Below are positions 17,506 through 19,554 of a stretch of 19,554 bases of DNA, in pieces. This DNA comes from a candidate division TA06 bacterium SM23_40. Its GTDB lineage: Bacteria; LJUI01; SM1-40. Within the stretch, counting starts at the first letter, position 1; each line of letters starts with the position of its first letter. The position numbers and the translations under genes were made by a program. Below the pieces are notes generated by a model. The model was not told the origin of the DNA. It saw only the letters and a program-made list of their open reading frames with translations, and did no database searches. Where the stretch lies: assembly GCA_001303705.1 (NCBI GenBank), contig LJUI01000033.1, forward strand, positions 1-19,554, read 5' to 3'.

Positions 17506-17534
17506 TTGACAGAGCACGATCTCTCTGGCAGAAT
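17506..17534 (+). promoter_or_regulatory. sigma-70 promoter for the MBL hydrolase
   Basis: A perfect TTGACA (17506-17511), a 17-bp spacer and CAGAAT (17529-17534) preceded by TGG (extended -10). The predicted start is near 17541, giving a leader of about 90 bases before the ATG at 17630. Its design matches the promoter at 8356-8384. Confidence 0.75.
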
Positions 17535-17629
17535 CGGATTCGTTAAATGGGTACTGCATGGCAACAACGGCACCAGTTCGATATAGTACCTGCCGTGCCG
17601 CTCCACTCACAGACGGAGGTGAGCAGCGT

Positions 17630-18496
17630 ATGGCCAGAAGCACGACATTCATCATCCTGATACTCCTGGCCGTCGGCGTAGTGCTGTGGGTTACGATCTC
17701 CCTTACAAGCGAACGGAGCAGGAAGGAACAGATCATGCATGCTGAGTCGGAACGCCCATCGGCGCATCTGATTGCCAGTCTCGATATGGTGATCGTCTAC
17801 GACAATAATCCCCATAGAGAAGACCTCGAGCCAGCCTGGGGGTTCGCCTGTCTCGTACGGGGTAGCGAGAAGACGATCCTCTTCGATACCGGCGGGGACG
17901 GTTCTATTTTGCTGGCGAACATGAAGGAGTTGGGTATCGATCCAGACGAGATAGAAGTGGTCGTCCTCTCCCACATTCACGAAGATCACACCGGAGGCCT
18001 GCGTGCGCTGCTGGACGAAAAGAGCGGGATGACCGTCTATTCGCTCGCCTCGTTTCCCCGACGCTTCAAGGCCGACGTAGAGACACGTGGTGCGTCGATA
18101 GTCGAGGTCGATCGCCACGCGAAGATCTGCGAGAACGTCTATTCAACTGGAGAGCTCGGAACGCGGGTCAAAGAACAAGCGCTCATCATCCATACAGCAC
18201 GAGGCCTGATAGTCATGACCGGCTGCGCACACCCTGGGATAGTGCACGTGGTGGAGCGTGCCAAGGATCTGATCGGGGAGGATGTCCTGCTAGTTATAGG
18301 AGGCTTCCATCTCGGGCCCGCGAGCAGCGCCGAGATAGAGGGGATCGTAGCGAGCATCAGGGAGCTCGGCGTCAGGTATATAGCGCCATGCCACTGTTCA
18401 GGCGATGCCGCACGAGAATTGTTCCACGACGAATATGAAGAGAACTACATTGAGGTGGGCGTGGGGAGTATCATTACTATGGAAGATCTGTCGTAG
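17630..18496 (+). CDS. membrane-anchored MBL-fold metallo-hydrolase, MJ0301-like
   Basis: A 288-residue metallo-beta-lactamase-fold protein. The metal site is visible as H115-I-H117-E-D119-H120, H201 in MTGCAHPGI, and H227/H255 in GGFHLG and APCHCSGD. The TGCAHPGI and GGFHLG motifs match the MJ0301-like branch often annotated as a dihydropterin-ribofuranosylaminobenzene phosphate synthase relative; that specific reaction is not proven for bacterial members. A hydrophobic segment at about 5-24 (FIILILLAVGVVLWVTI) anchors it in the membrane with the enzyme probably outside the cytoplasm. The ATG at 17630 is chosen because GGAGG lies ten bases upstream and it starts just before the anchor; an upstream ATG at 17558 lacks a site. 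It is monocistronic with its own promoter. Confidence 0.9.
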   Translation: MARSTTFIILILLAVGVVLWVTISLTSERSRKEQIMHAESERPSAHLIASLDMVIVYDNNPHREDLEPAWGFACLVRGSEKTILFDTGGDGSILLANMKELGIDPDEIEVVVLSHIHEDHTGGLRALLDEKSGMTVYSLASFPRRFKADVETRGASIVEVDRHAKICENVYSTGELGTRVKEQALIIHTARGLIVMTGCAHPGIVHVVERAKDLIGEDVLLVIGGFHLGPASSAEIEGIVASIRELGVRYIAPCHCSGDAARELFHDEYEENYIEVGVGSIITMEDLS

Positions 18497-18648
18497 TACT
18501 GCTCTCCTCGTCTCCGCGCTCCGCACTCAAGTCCGTCGCTCTCCGCTGACGACTGACTGAAGTCATCTCGTGGAGCCGAGTCACATATGCGGTACCGGGT
18601 CATCGGGAACTCACTCGCCGTCAATTCCCGTTACGGCAAAAGGATGCC

Positions 18649-19467
18649 ATGTCTTCCTCGCAGGCCTCGCCCATGAACGTCATCCATCTCGAGAGAAAAC
18701 AGATACTGGAACCGTGCACGCTCCAGATGTTCAACTACCAGATCGACCCCTACGTCGGGTGCGAACACCGGTGTCTGTACTGCTATACCCAGAATCAGTG
18801 TGAAGTAGACTGGGAATACGAGGTCGGAGTAGATCCCACCCTGCCCGAACGACTGGAGAAGGAACTCGCCCCGCTTGCCTCCCAGACCATCTATGTAGGG
18901 ATGAATACGGACCCCTACCAGCCACTCGAAGAGAGACACGGACAGACTAGAGCCATTCTCGAATCGCTGTGTGCTCGCGGCTTCTCGGCCTGCATCCTCA
19001 CCAAGTCATCTCTCGTAACACGAGACATCGATCTACTGAGAACGATGCCGGATGCCTCCGCCGGCATCTCCATTGCCCTCCAGGCTGATTCTACGAGGAG
19101 GCTCTTCGAGCCGCACGCGATCCCCAACAGGGATAGAATAGAGGCACTGGCAGAACTGCATGAGTCCGGTATTGAGACATATGTACTCATAACTCCGGTG
19201 ATGCCTTTCCTGACCGGAGTGACAGATTTGATTGATGAAGTCCGTGCCCACGCAGATACGATCTGGATCTACCGATTAGAGATCCGATCCGAAGAAGACC
19301 GCAATTGGCAAAAGATAAGGGGCATTCTCGAGCAACACTTCCCGAGGATCATGCTTGAGTTCAGGGAAATCGTCTTCCGCGTAGACCATAGGTACTGGCA
19401 GGACCTTCGTCGTGAACTGGAGATCCTCTCGCAGGGAGAAGATACCCGCCTGGAAATACACGTCTAG
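18649..19467 (+). CDS. radical SAM protein, SplB-like
   Basis: A 272-residue radical SAM enzyme of the SplB/Rv2578c-like type. The iron-sulfur cluster motif is C38-E-H-R-C42-L-Y-C45-Y, preceded by the typical NYQIDPYVGC segment. Other family features are VGMNTDPYQPLE (about 83-95), the LTKSSLVTRDIDLL strand, and SIALQADSTRRLFEP near 140-155, which corresponds to the 'sit...R.lEP.a' region of relatives. The length fits the compact members that lack the extra C-terminal domain. Substrate is unknown; DNA photoproduct repair is only the function of the distant SplB. The ATG at 18649 has AAAAGGA about four bases upstream; a later ATG at 18673 has none. It stands 152 bp after the MBL gene on the same strand and no terminator was seen between them. 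Confidence 0.9.
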   Translation: MSSSQASPMNVIHLERKQILEPCTLQMFNYQIDPYVGCEHRCLYCYTQNQCEVDWEYEVGVDPTLPERLEKELAPLASQTIYVGMNTDPYQPLEERHGQTRAILESLCARGFSACILTKSSLVTRDIDLLRTMPDASAGISIALQADSTRRLFEPHAIPNRDRIEALAELHESGIETYVLITPVMPFLTGVTDLIDEVRAHADTIWIYRLEIRSEEDRNWQKIRGILEQHFPRIMLEFREIVFRVDHRYWQDLRRELEILSQGEDTRLEIHV

Positions 19468-19554
19468 GTAGGCTCACCGACCCCGGTGTCCGACGCTCTC
19501 CGATCACGCCGAGTGAACGGAAAACGCGTGCGCCCGGACTTCCCGGTGGAGTTG

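Larger units (their letters stand above)
17288..17629. other. 342-bp gap after sppA with hairpins and a promoter
   Basis: No gene is seen. It holds GC-rich inverted repeats in its first half (TCTCCCG with CGGGGGA near 17300-17338, and the perfect stem at 17397-17425) and the promoter at 17506-17534. An in-frame ATG at 17558 for the next gene has no ribosome site, so 17535-17629 is read as leader. Confidence 0.6.

Overview
The window is about 19.5 kb of GC-rich bacterial chromosome with long conserved genes, ordinary Shine-Dalgarno sites and no sign of plasmid, phage, insertion sequence, tRNA, rRNA or CRISPR. Gene content (enolase, HflX, a large secreted alpha-2-macroglobulin-like protein, an ECF sigma/anti-sigma pair with envelope proteins carrying bactofilin-like and DUF4097-like repeats, an SppA fused to a barrel-like N-terminus, a PorV-like NPA motif) suggests a diderm, probably an uncultivated lineage of or near the FCB superphylum. 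That placement is inference from gene style, not from a marker tree.

Layout. 1-1032 (minus): enolase, cut at its C-terminus by the window edge. 1033-1863: a long gap holding a 24-bp tandem repeat array (1464-1655) whose copies differ mostly at one codon position. 1864-3174: HflX GTPase. 3479-8359: a 1626-residue secreted alpha-2-macroglobulin with an intact C-x-E-Q thioester motif and, where the bait region belongs, a block resembling the C-terminus of type II secretion major pseudopilin GspG. 8356-8423: a promoter and an intrinsic terminator that physically overlap. 8509-10430: a tightly spaced pair, a Rossmann/DUF2520 protein and a DUF89 (ARMT1-like) protein. 10493-13055: ECF sigma factor, zinc-finger anti-sigma factor and a membrane protein with a bactofilin-like beta-helix, followed at 13213-14052 by a DUF4097-like lipoprotein; together they look like an envelope-stress cassette. 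14053-14740: a non-coding gap with a 136-bp-period tandem repeat and a separate 38-bp direct repeat reaching the start of the next gene. 14741-17287: SppA-type S49 protease with an outer-membrane-barrel-like N-terminus. 17630-18496: membrane-anchored metallo-beta-lactamase-fold hydrolase behind a strong sigma-70-type promoter. 18649-19467: SplB-like radical SAM protein. 19468-19554: nothing recognised.

Three candidate promoters (1310-1337, 8356-8384, 17506-17534) share a TTG-type -35, a 16-17 bp spacer and an extended TGn -10, suggesting a standard housekeeping sigma-70 system. Many products act at the envelope: the secreted protease trap, the stress sigma regulon, the lipoprotein, SppA and the anchored MBL hydrolase. 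The most unusual items are the pseudopilin-like insert in the macroglobulin bait region, the promoter-inside-terminator arrangement, the wobble-patterned repeat array, and the barrel-SppA fusion.
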